Source: Kribbella sp. NBC_01245 (lineage in GTDB: Bacteria; Actinomycetota; Actinomycetes; Propionibacteriales; Kribbellaceae). From it: 64,000 bases of DNA. Of this stretch, positions 40,067 to 49,142 are shown piece by piece; position 1 is the first letter of the stretch, and every line of letters begins with the position of its first letter. Where the stretch lies: NCBI RefSeq assembly GCF_036226525.1, contig NZ_CP108487.1, positions 7,502,001 to 7,566,000 of the forward strand. Direction: 5' to 3'. The translations under genes were made by a program, and so were the position numbers. The notes under the pieces are model-generated. The model did no database searches. It had not been told where the DNA came from and saw only the letters and a list, made by a program, of their open reading frames with translations.

Positions 40067-42016
40067 ATGCGGTGGCCGCGATGGCTTGCGTTCGGCACCT
40101 TCCTGCTCGTCCTGACGATGCTGGCAGGCAGCGCCTGGGTCCTGGAAAGCACCCCGAAGAACTTCGCCGGCCTCGCCATCGTCGGTACGGCGATCACCGT
40201 GCTGGGTCTGGTGATCACCCACCGAGTGCCGGGCAATCCGGTCGGTGCACTGGTGGCCTGGATCGGCGGGATCGTGGTGTTCCTGGCCGCGCGGGACGTC
40301 TACTACACCGCCGCTCTCCAGTCGGACCTGCCGCTGGACACCCGCGTGGTGGCGTTGCTGGACGAGAGCGGCTGGTGGCTGATGATCGCCGTCGCGCTTC
40401 TGCTGCTCTACTTCCCGGACGGCCGCCTGCCCGGATCGCGATGGACACCGGTGCCGATCGCCCTGGTCATCCTGGGCTGTTGCCAGCAGGCCTTCGGTGC
40501 GGTGGCCTCGGCGCCGTTCCTCTCGCCGCTGCAGGACCTCCCGCGCCCGTTCGCCCCCGCACCGGCGCCGGTGCGAGTCGTCGGCGACGTCGCCTTCTTC
40601 CTCATGCTGGCGCTGTTCCTGGTCTCGGCGGCCTCGCTGGTGGCCCGATCCCGGCGATCCGCGGGCAAGACCAGGGCGCAGCTGAAGTGGCTCGCGCTGG
40701 CGGGCGTCGCCGCCGTGCTCTACCCGTTGGTCTGCCTGGCGGAGATCGTGGTCGCCGGCGAAACGGGGCCGGTGGCAACGATCTACGGAGTCATCGTCCT
40801 GGTCGCCCTGCCTGCTTCGGTGGCCGTGGCGATGCTTCGTCATGACCTGTACGACGTCGACCGGGTGCTGGCCGACACGGTCACGTATGCCGTGGTGATG
40901 GTGGTCCTGCTGGGCGCCTATGCGCTGGCGGCCCTCACCCTCGGACTGGTACTCGGCCAAGGTTCGGCCGCGGCCGCCGCGGCTGCGACCGCCGCCTGCG
41001 CGCTGGTCCTTGCACCCTTGCGAACAAGGCTCCAACGGCTCGTCGACCGGCGGCTCTACCCGCCTCGCCGAGCCGCCCTGCTGGCGATCGAAGACCTGCA
41101 GCGGCGAATTCACACCGAGCAGGCACAACCCGAAGAGCTGGAGGCGACACTCCGCCGGGCTCTGCGCGATCCGCAGTTGCGCGTCGGTCTGCTCGTTCCC
41201 GGCGCGTCCGGATTCGTCGATTCGGCCGGCCGGCCCGTCGAGGACACCGGCATGGTGCCCGTACTCCTCGGCGGCCTGCAGATCGGCGTACTTGCATCCT
41301 CAGGTACGGCGGGGCCGCCCGTGCTGAGGGCAGTCGCGGCCAATGCGGCCAGTCTGGTCGAGGTGGCACGGTTGCGTGCCGAGTTGGCTCGCGCGCTGCG
41401 CGAAGTGGAGGCCAGCCGGACGCGGCTGGTGCAGGCTGGGGATGCCGAGCGACGACGGCTCGAACGGGATCTCCATGACGGTGCCCAGCAACGCCTCGTC
41501 TCGCTGGGGATGGCGATGCGGCTCGCTCAACGGCACCTCGACAAGGGCACGGTCGACGTCGACGCGCTACTCGACCAAGGCGTCGCTGAGCTGACCACGG
41601 CCATCGCTGAACTCCGCCAGATCGCCCACGGCCTGCGTCCGACCAGTCTCGACGACGGTCTGCAGGCAGCCCTTGCCGCGATCACGCAGTCGCTACCGAT
41701 CCCGGTTCGGCTGCACATCGCCGCGGGCGACCTGCCGAACGACGTCATCGTCACCGCCTACTACGTCGCGGCCGAGGCGGTCACGAATGCGGCCAAGTAC
41801 TCGCGCGCCACCTCTATCGCCGTACAGGTCGAACAGTCGCCGGAAGACGTCCAGATCCGGATCGAGGACAACGGTTGCGGTGGCGCCGCCGCACGTCCCG
41901 GCTCCGGGCTGAGCGGTTTGATCGACCGGGTCGCGGCGGTCGGCGGTTCGTGGTCCCTGCACAGCCCGCCCGGTCAGGGCACGACGATCGAGGCGGTGCT
42001 TCCGTGCGGATCGTGA
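40067..42016 (+). CDS. Sensor histidine kinase, HisKA_3 type, large membrane sensor
   Basis: A 649-residue kinase. The first 300 residues form seven to nine membrane helices in two clusters (for example FGTFLLVLTMLAGSAWVL and VVMVVLLGAYALAALTLG). A GAF-like linker (residues 345-440) and a coiled segment lead to the dimerisation helix RRRLERDLHDGAQQRLVSLG with the phospho-acceptor His. The HATPase_c domain shows EAVTNAAKYS (N box) and DNGCGG. ATG 40067 opens the first helix; longer frames cross the upstream tandem repeat. It overlaps the response regulator gene by 13 bases. Confidence 0.92.
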   Translation: MRWPRWLAFGTFLLVLTMLAGSAWVLESTPKNFAGLAIVGTAITVLGLVITHRVPGNPVGALVAWIGGIVVFLAARDVYYTAALQSDLPLDTRVVALLDESGWWLMIAVALLLLYFPDGRLPGSRWTPVPIALVILGCCQQAFGAVASAPFLSPLQDLPRPFAPAPAPVRVVGDVAFFLMLALFLVSAASLVARSRRSAGKTRAQLKWLALAGVAAVLYPLVCLAEIVVAGETGPVATIYGVIVLVALPASVAVAMLRHDLYDVDRVLADTVTYAVVMVVLLGAYALAALTLGLVLGQGSAAAAAAATAACALVLAPLRTRLQRLVDRRLYPPRRAALLAIEDLQRRIHTEQAQPEELEATLRRALRDPQLRVGLLVPGASGFVDSAGRPVEDTGMVPVLLGGLQIGVLASSGTAGPPVLRAVAANAASLVEVARLRAELARALREVEASRTRLVQAGDAERRRLERDLHDGAQQRLVSLGMAMRLAQRHLDKGTVDVDALLDQGVAELTTAIAELRQIAHGLRPTSLDDGLQAALAAITQSLPIPVRLHIAAGDLPNDVIVTAYYVAAEAVTNAAKYSRATSIAVQVEQSPEDVQIRIEDNGCGGAAARPGSGLSGLIDRVAAVGGSWSLHSPPGQGTTIEAVLPCGS

Positions 42017-42645
42017 TCGGGGAGGACTCCGCCCTGTTCCGGGAGGGCCTGGCCCGGCTGCTGGCCGATGCCGATCACGAGATCGTCGGCCGGGCCGGGG
42101 ATGCGGAGACCCTGGTCAGCGTCGTTGCCGAGACGCGGCCCGATCTGGCGGTGATCGACATCCGGATGCCGCCCGACCACACCGACGACGGCGCGCGCGC
42201 CGCCCGCCGGATCCGGGCGGCGCATCCGGCGATGGGGATCATCCTTTTGTCCCAGCACGTCGAGACCCGTCACTCGGTGGAGCTGGTCAGTAGCGGCGGG
42301 TTCGGCTACTTGCTCAAGGACCGCGTGCTGGACGTGGACGAGTTCCTCGACGCCCTCACCCGGGTGGCGGCTGGTGGTTCGGTCCTGGATCCGGAGGTCG
42401 TCGGCCGGCTGATCGGCAGACCGCATCGCGACGATCGGCTGGCCACGTTGACCCCGCGCGAACGCGAGGTCCTCGCGCTGATGGCAGAAGGCTGTACGAA
42501 CGCCGGCATCGGCCGCCGCCTCTGGCTGAACGAGCGGACCGTCGAGACCCACGTCGGCAGCATCATGGCCAAACTGGGCCTGGTGAACAACGCCGAAGGC
42601 CATCGCCGCGTTCTGGCCGTCCTCACCTACCTCGGCCAGCATTAA
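42004..42645 (+). CDS. LuxR/NarL-type response regulator
   Basis: A 213-residue regulator. The receiver domain has ED pair (VIGEDSAL), phosphoacceptor Asp in LAVIDIRMP and Lys in GYLLKDR. The C-terminal helix-turn-helix is LTPREREVLALMAEGCTNAG with ERTVETHVGSIMAKLGL. GTG 42004 lies inside the end of the kinase gene, so translation is coupled. Its target may include its own operon or the divergent membrane protein through the tandem dyads at 39975-40034. Confidence 0.93.
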   Translation: MRIVIGEDSALFREGLARLLADADHEIVGRAGDAETLVSVVAETRPDLAVIDIRMPPDHTDDGARAARRIRAAHPAMGIILLSQHVETRHSVELVSSGGFGYLLKDRVLDVDEFLDALTRVAAGGSVLDPEVVGRLIGRPHRDDRLATLTPREREVLALMAEGCTNAGIGRRLWLNERTVETHVGSIMAKLGLVNNAEGHRRVLAVLTYLGQH

Positions 42646-43333
42646 CGAACCCGGCGGGCATAAAGCGGGTCGACCTGTCCGGTGCAGCGGCAGCCACCTC
42701 GGCCCAGGTGGTCGGAAATGACCGCGCGCCGATGGAGCCGAGGACGTTGATTCCGCCGGCGACGGAGACCATTTCGGGGATCCAGTGGCCCGGGGCGTAC
42801 GGCGGATCGGTCCACTCCAAAAGCATCACGCGCACGGGCGGTACGCCGTACCGGCTGCTCTTCACGGACGAGACCCGCTCGCGCAGACCTTCGAGCAGGT
42901 ACGACGCCTGGGACGTTCGGCCGAGCGCCTTGCCGATGAGCTCGACCGATGCCCATACGCCCGCGAGGTCCCGCGGATCGGTCGTCACGACCTCCGCCGT
43001 ACATCCCAGGTAGGCAAGGGCCTCCGTGACATCGCCCGAGTCGAGCGCGCACACGGCGCAGAGGTCCTGCGTGATCACGACGTCCGGGTCCAGGCGGGCG
43101 AGAGCGTCGCGATCCAGGTGGTAAAGGTCGGTCCCAGCGGCGATCAAGTCCCGTACGGCGGCATCGATCCCAGCCGGATCCAGGCCTTCCGGCAGCGCTG
43201 TGGACGACACGATCGGGCGTGTTCTGGCCTCTGGCGGGTAGTCGCACTCGAAGGTCACTCCGACCACGTCGGACCCGGCGCCCAGGGCGAAGCAGATCTC
43301 CGTGGCCGAGGGTGAAAGAGACACGATCCGCAC
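42623..43333 (-). CDS. BtuF-like substrate-binding protein, C-terminally truncated
   Basis: A 236-residue cytosolic protein without signal peptide. It opens RIVSLSPSATEICFALGAG and continues DPDVVITQDLCAVCALDSGD, the signature of the helical-backbone cobalamin/iron-siderophore binding group. Family members continue for another 40-60 residues after the MPAGF segment, but here the reading frame ends VNAGRGR by running into the antisense 3' end of the response regulator (23-base overlap). This looks like a C-terminal deletion, so the protein may be non-functional. GTG 43333 is the only sensible start. Confidence 0.78.
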   Translation of the reverse strand: MRIVSLSPSATEICFALGAGSDVVGVTFECDYPPEARTRPIVSSTALPEGLDPAGIDAAVRDLIAAGTDLYHLDRDALARLDPDVVITQDLCAVCALDSGDVTEALAYLGCTAEVVTTDPRDLAGVWASVELIGKALGRTSQASYLLEGLRERVSSVKSSRYGVPPVRVMLLEWTDPPYAPGHWIPEMVSVAGGINVLGSIGARSFPTTWAEVAAAAPDRSTRFMPAGFVNAGRGR

Positions 43334-43559
43334 GCTTGAACGGTAAGGGGATACCGGATTTCCTTCTGTGGCGGGTCGGTGGGTAGACTGAATAGGTTGC
43401 CTCGGCGAGGGACGCCCCCCGGAAGGTGCGGGCGCGGCTCCGTGATCGACGCGGTGGTTCGTTGCGTGACGTCTGAGATGTCATAACGCGCCCGCTGAGG
43501 CCAGCAACTTGGTTTCCATCGATAAGCAGATCACCGCAACGTTCTGAGGGAGTACTTTC
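43334..43559 (+). promoter_or_regulatory. Promoter and leader region of rplY
   Basis: This 226-base gap holds no gene. TAGACT at about 43384-43389 could be a -10 box, which would give a leader of roughly 165 bases. The leader contains small dyads: CCTCGGCGAGG (about 43400) and GACGTC...GATGTC (about 43468-43482). Long leaders before ribosomal-protein genes sometimes carry autoregulatory structures; this is only a possibility here. Confidence 0.4.
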
Positions 43560-44186
43560 GTGGCCGAGGTCAAGATCCAAGCCGAATCGCGTTCGGAGTT
43601 CGGCAAGGGTGCTGCCCGCCGAATCCGTCGGGACCACAAGGTGCCCGCCGTGCTCTACGGCCACGGCACTGACCCGGTCCACATCACCCTTCCCGGTCAC
43701 GACACGATGCTGGCGCTGAAGACCGCCAACGCGCTGCTGCTGATCGAGGTCGAGGGCAGCGAGAGCCTGCTGGCGCTGCCGAAGCAGGTCCAGCGTGACC
43801 CGATCCGGAACACCATCGAGCACGTTGACCTCGTCATCGTGAAGCGTGGCGAGAAGGTCCAGGTCGAGATCGCCGTGCACGTCGAGGGCGAGGCCGTCAG
43901 CGGCACCCTGGTCGTCACCGAGGCGCAGACCATCCTGGTCGAGGCCGAGGCCACCCACATCCCCGACGGCGTCTCCGTGTCGATCGAGGGTCTGGACGCC
44001 GGTGCGCAGATCCACGCCTCCGACCTGGTCCTGCCGAAGGGCACCACGCTGGCGATCGAGCCGGACACGCTGATCGTCAACGTCACAGCCGGCCAGACCG
44101 CCGAGCAGCTGGACGCCGACATGGCGACCGCCGAGGCCGAGGCGGGCGTCGTCCGCGACGAGCCGACCGCCGCGCCGGTCGAGTAG
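43560..44186 (+). CDS. rplY: 50S ribosomal protein L25 (TL5/CTC form)
   Basis: A 208-residue ribosomal protein of the long CTC type. The N-terminal 5S-rRNA-binding L25 domain (AEVKIQAESRSEFGKGAARR, VPAVLYGHGTDPVHITLPG) is followed by a C-terminal TL5 beta domain and an acidic Ala/Glu-rich tail. GTG 43560 has a GAGGGAG ribosome-binding site. The gene heads the block rplY-pth-mfd, the normal arrangement in Actinobacteria. Confidence 0.95.
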   Translation: MAEVKIQAESRSEFGKGAARRIRRDHKVPAVLYGHGTDPVHITLPGHDTMLALKTANALLLIEVEGSESLLALPKQVQRDPIRNTIEHVDLVIVKRGEKVQVEIAVHVEGEAVSGTLVVTEAQTILVEAEATHIPDGVSVSIEGLDAGAQIHASDLVLPKGTTLAIEPDTLIVNVTAGQTAEQLDADMATAEAEAGVVRDEPTAAPVE

Positions 44187-44241
44187 TAGCACCACGTAGC
44201 ACCACTTTTTCAGAACGTTTGACAAGGAGGGCCGGGGATCC

Positions 44242-44826
44242 GTGGCGGACGACGCGTGGTTGGTCGTCGGGCTGGGGAATCCCGGCCCTTCTTATGCCGG
44301 TAATCGGCACAACATCGGCTACATGGTGGTCGATGAGCTCGCGGCCCGGATGGGCGGCAAGCTGAAGTCCGCGAAGCAGGTCCAGGCGGACGTGACCGAG
44401 GGGCGCCTCGGCGGGATACCGGGCGTCCGGGCCATCGTCGCCCGCCCCCGGACGTACATGAACGAGTCGGGTGGACCGGTCTCCGGCCTGCTGCGGTTCT
44501 TCAAGTCCAGCCCGGCCAAGCTGGTCGTGATCCACGACGAGCTGGACATCGGTTTCGACACCCTGCGGACCAAGTTCGGCGGTGGCGACAACGGCCACAA
44601 CGGCCTGAAGTCGATCCGTCGCTCGATCGACACCGGCGATTACTTCCGGATCCGGGTCGGCGTGGGCCGTCCGCCGGGGCGGCAGAGCCCGGCCGATTTC
44701 GTGCTCGACGACTTCAGCTCGACCGAGCGGAAGGACCTTCCCTTCGTCATCGATCGCACGGCCGACGCGGTCGAGTGCCTGTTGATGGAGGGGCTCGAAG
44801 CAACTCAGGGGAAGTACAACTCGTGA
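44242..44826 (+). CDS. pth: Peptidyl-tRNA hydrolase
   Basis: A 194-residue enzyme that recycles peptidyl-tRNA. The active-site regions are all present: VVGLGNPGPSYAGNRHNIGY (residues 8-27, with the catalytic His), RPRTYMNESGGPV, IHDELDI and GGGDNGHNGLKSI. GTG 44242 follows an AAGGAGGG ribosome-binding site at a slightly long spacing. The stop overlaps the mfd start (GTGA). Between rplY and pth is a small direct repeat of TAGCACCAC. Confidence 0.96.
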   Translation: MADDAWLVVGLGNPGPSYAGNRHNIGYMVVDELAARMGGKLKSAKQVQADVTEGRLGGIPGVRAIVARPRTYMNESGGPVSGLLRFFKSSPAKLVVIHDELDIGFDTLRTKFGGGDNGHNGLKSIRRSIDTGDYFRIRVGVGRPPGRQSPADFVLDDFSSTERKDLPFVIDRTADAVECLLMEGLEATQGKYNS

Positions 44827-47800
44827 CCAAACTGGCCGGACTCGTCGATGCTCTGGTCACCGATCCGGTGGTGGCGGGCGCGCTCACCGATGCCCGGTCC
44901 GAGGTCGCGACCAAGCTGGACCTGAGTACGCCGGGCCCGATCCGGCCGGTGCTGCTCGCCGCCCTCGCCGAGGCGCGCGGGGCCGACCGCCCGATCCTGG
45001 CGGTGACGGCCACCTTCCGCGAGGCCGAGGACCTGACCGCGGCGCTGGGCTGCCTGGTCGATCCGGCCTCCGTCGCCTACTACCCGGCCTGGGAGACGCT
45101 GCCGCACGAGCGGTTGTCCCCGCGCTCGGACACCGTCGGCCGCCGGCTCGCCGTGTTGCGCCGCCTGGTTCACCCCGACTCGTCCGACATCACCACCGGC
45201 CAGATCAAGATCCTGGTCGCGCCGGTTCGCAGTGTGCTCCAGCCGCAGGTCGCGGGCCTGGCCGATCTCCGGCCGGTCCAGCTGCACCTCGGCGACACGA
45301 TCGAGCTCGAGGACGTCGTTGAGCGTCTCGCCGCCGCGGCGTACAACCGGGTCGATCTGGTCGAGCGCCGGGGCGAGTTCGCCGTCCGGGGCGGCATCAT
45401 CGACGTCTTCCCGCCGACCGAGGAGCACCCGCTGCGGGTCGACTTCTTCGGCGACGAGATCGAGGAAATCCGGTACTTCGCCGTCGCGGATCAGCGCTCG
45501 CTGGAGATCGCGGAGCACGGCCTATGGGCGCCGCCGTGCCGCGAGCTGCTGCTGACCGATGACGTTCGCGCGCGGGCCGGCGTACTGGCGAAGGAACATC
45601 CCGAGCTCTCCGAGCTGTTCGAGAAGCTCGCGCAGGGGCATGCGGTCGAGGGCATGGAGTCGCTCGCGCCGGTGCTGGTGGACGAGATGGAACTGCTCGT
45701 CGACCTGATGCCCGAAGGCACCCACGTCGTCGTCAGCGATCCCGAGCGAGTCCGGGCCCGCGCGCACGATCTGGTCGCGACCAGCCAGGAATTCCTGGAG
45801 GCGTCGTGGGCCGCGGCCGCCGGTGGTGGCGATGCCCCGATCGACCTGGGCGCGGCGGCGTACATGTCGCTGGCCGACGTCCGTTCGCAGGCGCTGGCCC
45901 GGGGCCTGGCGTGGTGGAGCATGTCGCCGTTCGCGGCCGCTCCGACTGGCGATGATGCCGTGCTGCGCGACTCGATGGGCGAGGTCGTCAGCTTCGACAT
46001 CGACCCGGACGAGGGCGCGGTCAAGAGCCGGAAGGTCGACGCGCACGAGGTCGAGCCGTACCGCGGTGAGACCAGCGCCGCCGTCGAGGACGTCCGCGGC
46101 TGGCTGCGCAACGGCTGGCGCGTCGTCTGCATCACCGAGGGCCACGGCCCGGCGCAGCGGTTGGCGGAGATCTTCTCCGAGAGCGAAGTCGCGGCCCGGA
46201 TGGTCGACGGTATCGGTGCCGATCCCGAGCCCGGCGTGGTGCTGATCTCGCAGGGACAGCTCGAACGCGGGTTCGTTGCCGAGGGCATCAAGCTCGCCGT
46301 ACTGACCGAGAGCGATATCGCCGGCCAACGGTCGATGGCCGATCGGCGTTCCCAGCAACGACTTCCGAGCCGCCGCAAGAAGACCGTCGACCCGCTGGAG
46401 CTGCAGCCCGGCGACTTCGTCGTCCACGAGCAGCACGGCGTCGGCCGGTACGTCGAGATGATGCAGCGTACGGTCGGGACCGGCCAGCAGAAGGCCACCC
46501 GCGAGTACGTCGTGATCGAGTTCGCGCCGAGCAAGCGCGGTCAACCGGGCGACCGGTTGTACGTGCCGACCGACCAGCTCGACCAGGTGACGCGGTACGT
46601 CGGCGGCGAACAGCCCACGCTGGACAAGATGGGCGGCGGCGACTGGGCCAAGCGCAAGGGCCGCGCGCGCAAGGCGGTCCGCCAGATCGCGGCCGAACTG
46701 ATCAAGCTGTACGCCGCGCGCCAGGCCACCAAGGGTCACGCCTTTGCCGCGGACACCCCTTGGCAGCGGGAGATGGAGGACGCCTTCCCGTTCGTCGAGA
46801 CGCCGGACCAGCTCGCCACCATCGACGACGTGAAACGCGATATGGAGCGGGTCACGCCGATGGACCGGGTGGTCTGCGGTGACGTCGGGTACGGCAAGAC
46901 CGAGATCGCCGTCCGGGCCGCGTTCAAGGCCGTCCAGGATGGCAAGCAGGTGGCCGTACTGGTGCCGACGACCCTGCTGGTGCAACAGCACTACGCGACT
47001 TTCGCCGAGCGTTATGCGAACTTCCCGGTCAACGTGTCGCCGCTGTCGCGATTCCAGACCGACAAGGAATCCAAGGCAACGGTCGACGGGATGGCCGACG
47101 GCTCGGTCGACGTGGTGATCGGGACGCACCGGCTGCTCAGTGGCGAGGTGACGTTCAAGGATCTCGGCCTGGTCGTGGTGGACGAGGAGCAGCGGTTCGG
47201 CGTCGAGCACAAGGAACAGCTCAAGCGCTTGCGGACCGCGGTCGACGTACTCACCATGTCCGCGACGCCGATCCCGCGAACGCTGGAGATGTCGATCACC
47301 GGCATCCGCGAGATGTCGACGATCGCGACCCCGCCGGAGGAGCGCCACCCGGTGCTGACGTTCGTCGGGGCGTACGAAGAGGGCCAGGTGACCGCCGCGA
47401 TCCGGCGCGAGCTGCTGCGCGAGGGCCAGGTCTTCTTCGTGCACAACCGGGTCAACACGATCGAGAAGGCCGCCGCGCGAATCCGCCAGCTGGTGCCCGA
47501 GGCGCGCGTCTCGGTCGCGCACGGCCAGATGCCGGAGCACCACCTCGAGCGCGTCATCCAGGACTTCTGGGAGAAGCGGGCCGACGTCATCGTCTGTACG
47601 ACGATCGTGGAGTCGGGGATCGACATCTCGAACGCGAACACCCTCATCGTCGAGCGGTCCGACCTGCTCGGCCTGTCCCAGCTGCACCAGTTGCGCGGAC
47701 GCGTCGGCCGTGGTCGCGAGCGGGCGTACTCGTACTTCTTCTACCCGCCGGAGAAACCGCTCACCGAGACCGCGCACGACCGGCTCGCCACCATCGCGCA

Positions 47801-48455
47801 GCACGCCGACCTCGGTGCCGGTATGCAGGTCGCGATGAAGGACCTCGAGATCCGCGGCGCCGGCAACCTGCTCGGCGGCGAACAGTCGGGCCACATCGCG
47901 GACGTCGGCTTCGACCTGTACGTGCGACTCGTCGGCGAGGCCGTCGCGGAGTTCCGCGGCGACACCCCGGCCGAGGAGCCCGAGGTCAAGATCGAGCTGC
48001 CGATCGACGCGCACCTGCCGCACGACTACGTGCCCTCGCAGCGGCTGCGGCTCGAGATGTACCAGCGGCTCGCGTCCGTTCGCGACGAGGACGGCATCGC
48101 GTCGCTGGTGGAGGAACTGCACGACCGGTACGGCGACATCCCGGCGCCCGTGCAGAACCTGCTCGAGGTCGCGAAGTTCCGCAACCGGGCCCGCCAGGCG
48201 GGTCTGACCGACGTGACGCTGCAGGGCAACCTGATCCGGTTCGGGCCGGTCGACCTGCCGGATTCCAAGGTGCTTCGGCTCAACAGGCTGTACCCGAAGA
48301 GCTTGGTCAAGGCCCAACTGCGTACCATCCTGGTGCCGAGACCGACCACCAGGCCGGTCGCCGGGCAACCACTGCGCGACGTCGAGTTGTTGCAGTGGTG
48401 TACCAGACTGATCGATGACGTCATCGCCGAGCCGGTCCCGGCTCAGCGCTCGTAG
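44823..48455 (+). CDS. mfd: Transcription-repair coupling factor
   Basis: A 1210-residue DNA translocase that removes RNA polymerase stalled at lesions and recruits UvrA. The N-terminal UvrB-like region contains YYPAWETLPHERLSPRSDT and RGGIIDVFPPTEEHPLRVDF. The RNA-polymerase-interacting domain lies around residues 500-560 (LQPGDFVVHEQHGVGRYVEM). The RecG-like motor has Walker A GDVGYGKTEIA (about 685) and Walker B VVDEEQRFGVEHK (about 789). A C-terminal TRCF domain ends the protein. GTG 44823 overlaps the pth stop; a start 16 codons upstream is less likely. Confidence 0.96.
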   Translation: MTKLAGLVDALVTDPVVAGALTDARSEVATKLDLSTPGPIRPVLLAALAEARGADRPILAVTATFREAEDLTAALGCLVDPASVAYYPAWETLPHERLSPRSDTVGRRLAVLRRLVHPDSSDITTGQIKILVAPVRSVLQPQVAGLADLRPVQLHLGDTIELEDVVERLAAAAYNRVDLVERRGEFAVRGGIIDVFPPTEEHPLRVDFFGDEIEEIRYFAVADQRSLEIAEHGLWAPPCRELLLTDDVRARAGVLAKEHPELSELFEKLAQGHAVEGMESLAPVLVDEMELLVDLMPEGTHVVVSDPERVRARAHDLVATSQEFLEASWAAAAGGGDAPIDLGAAAYMSLADVRSQALARGLAWWSMSPFAAAPTGDDAVLRDSMGEVVSFDIDPDEGAVKSRKVDAHEVEPYRGETSAAVEDVRGWLRNGWRVVCITEGHGPAQRLAEIFSESEVAARMVDGIGADPEPGVVLISQGQLERGFVAEGIKLAVLTESDIAGQRSMADRRSQQRLPSRRKKTVDPLELQPGDFVVHEQHGVGRYVEMMQRTVGTGQQKATREYVVIEFAPSKRGQPGDRLYVPTDQLDQVTRYVGGEQPTLDKMGGGDWAKRKGRARKAVRQIAAELIKLYAARQATKGHAFAADTPWQREMEDAFPFVETPDQLATIDDVKRDMERVTPMDRVVCGDVGYGKTEIAVRAAFKAVQDGKQVAVLVPTTLLVQQHYATFAERYANFPVNVSPLSRFQTDKESKATVDGMADGSVDVVIGTHRLLSGEVTFKDLGLVVVDEEQRFGVEHKEQLKRLRTAVDVLTMSATPIPRTLEMSITGIREMSTIATPPEERHPVLTFVGAYEEGQVTAAIRRELLREGQVFFVHNRVNTIEKAAARIRQLVPEARVSVAHGQMPEHHLERVIQDFWEKRADVIVCTTIVESGIDISNANTLIVERSDLLGLSQLHQLRGRVGRGRERAYSYFFYPPEKPLTETAHDRLATIAQHADLGAGMQVAMKDLEIRGAGNLLGGEQSGHIADVGFDLYVRLVGEAVAEFRGDTPAEEPEVKIELPIDAHLPHDYVPSQRLRLEMYQRLASVRDEDGIASLVEELHDRYGDIPAPVQNLLEVAKFRNRARQAGLTDVTLQGNLIRFGPVDLPDSKVLRLNRLYPKSLVKAQLRTILVPRPTTRPVAGQPLRDVELLQWCTRLIDDVIAEPVPAQRS

Positions 48456-48470
48456 CTGGAGGAGATTCGG

Positions 48471-49142
48471 GTGAGCACGAACAACGCGCTGCGCAGGGCC
48501 CTGTTGGCAGCCACGGCAGCCGGCGCCCTTGTGGTCCTCGGCGGTTGTGCCGACGGAACCCACCCTGGCGCCGCCGCCGTAGTCGGCAACGAGCAAATCT
48601 CCGTTTCGGAGGTTCAGGACCTCACGACTGCGGCGAACGACGGTATTGCCGAGGCCGCCGTGAAGCTCAAGGAGCCGGGGCTGACCCTGACCCCCGATGT
48701 CGTCATCAGCTCGCTGGTTCAGGCCGCCCTGGTCGAGCAGATCGCCGCGCGCAGGTCCGTTACGCCGACTCCGGCCGAGATCGCGACCGCTGAGAAAGAG
48801 TTCAATTTCCGTCCTGTGGTCGCGGAGGGTTTCCAACTCGGCGGTCAGTTGACGCAGGACTTCAAGGTGGCCCTGGTGCGTACGGCACTGAGCACCGCAA
48901 AGCTGGGTGGATCGACGTCGATCGCGGACCAGAACGCCTCGGCTGCCGGTGGCCGGATCATCGCGGAAGAACTCAAGAACATCGAGATCACGATCAGCCC
49001 GCGCTACGGAAAGTGGGACCCGGCGGCCGGCCTCGACACGAAGGCCTCCGGTTCGCTGTCCGAGCTTTCGCCGCAGACCAAGGCGATCAAGGACGCCGAA
49101 GAGGCCAAGCGGCAGGCCGAGCAGCAGCAGCCGCAGGGCTGA
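48471..49142 (+). CDS. SurA-N-like lipoprotein between mfd and mazG
   Basis: A 223-residue lipoprotein. The signal peptide ends in lipobox VLGGC (Cys26). The body resembles the N-terminal helical domain of SurA/peptidyl-prolyl isomerase chaperones (AAVVGNEQISVSEVQDL, then LTLTPDVVISSLVQAALVEQ), but no parvulin domain follows. The C-terminus is Gln/Lys-rich and disordered. GTG 48471 has a GGAGGAG ribosome-binding site. A gene of this kind between mfd and mazG is common in Actinobacteria; an envelope chaperone role is inferred. Confidence 0.85.
   Translation: MSTNNALRRALLAATAAGALVVLGGCADGTHPGAAAVVGNEQISVSEVQDLTTAANDGIAEAAVKLKEPGLTLTPDVVISSLVQAALVEQIAARRSVTPTPAEIATAEKEFNFRPVVAEGFQLGGQLTQDFKVALVRTALSTAKLGGSTSIADQNASAAGGRIIAEELKNIEITISPRYGKWDPAAGLDTKASGSLSELSPQTKAIKDAEEAKRQAEQQQPQG

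Noticed and set aside
44187..44212. Regulatory direct repeat TAGCACCAC between rplY and pth
   Set aside because: Two copies only, immediately after a stop codon within an operon; too little to support a site.
42642..44225. A 527-codon minus frame across rplY and the BtuF-like gene
   Set aside because: It overlaps rplY completely and the BtuF-like gene out of frame; no domain is readable.
45522..48836. A 1104-codon open frame antisense to mfd
   Set aside because: It is the usual GC-rich shadow: mfd on the other strand has all its motifs, and this frame has no recognisable domain and an Arg/Gly/Asp-rich composition.
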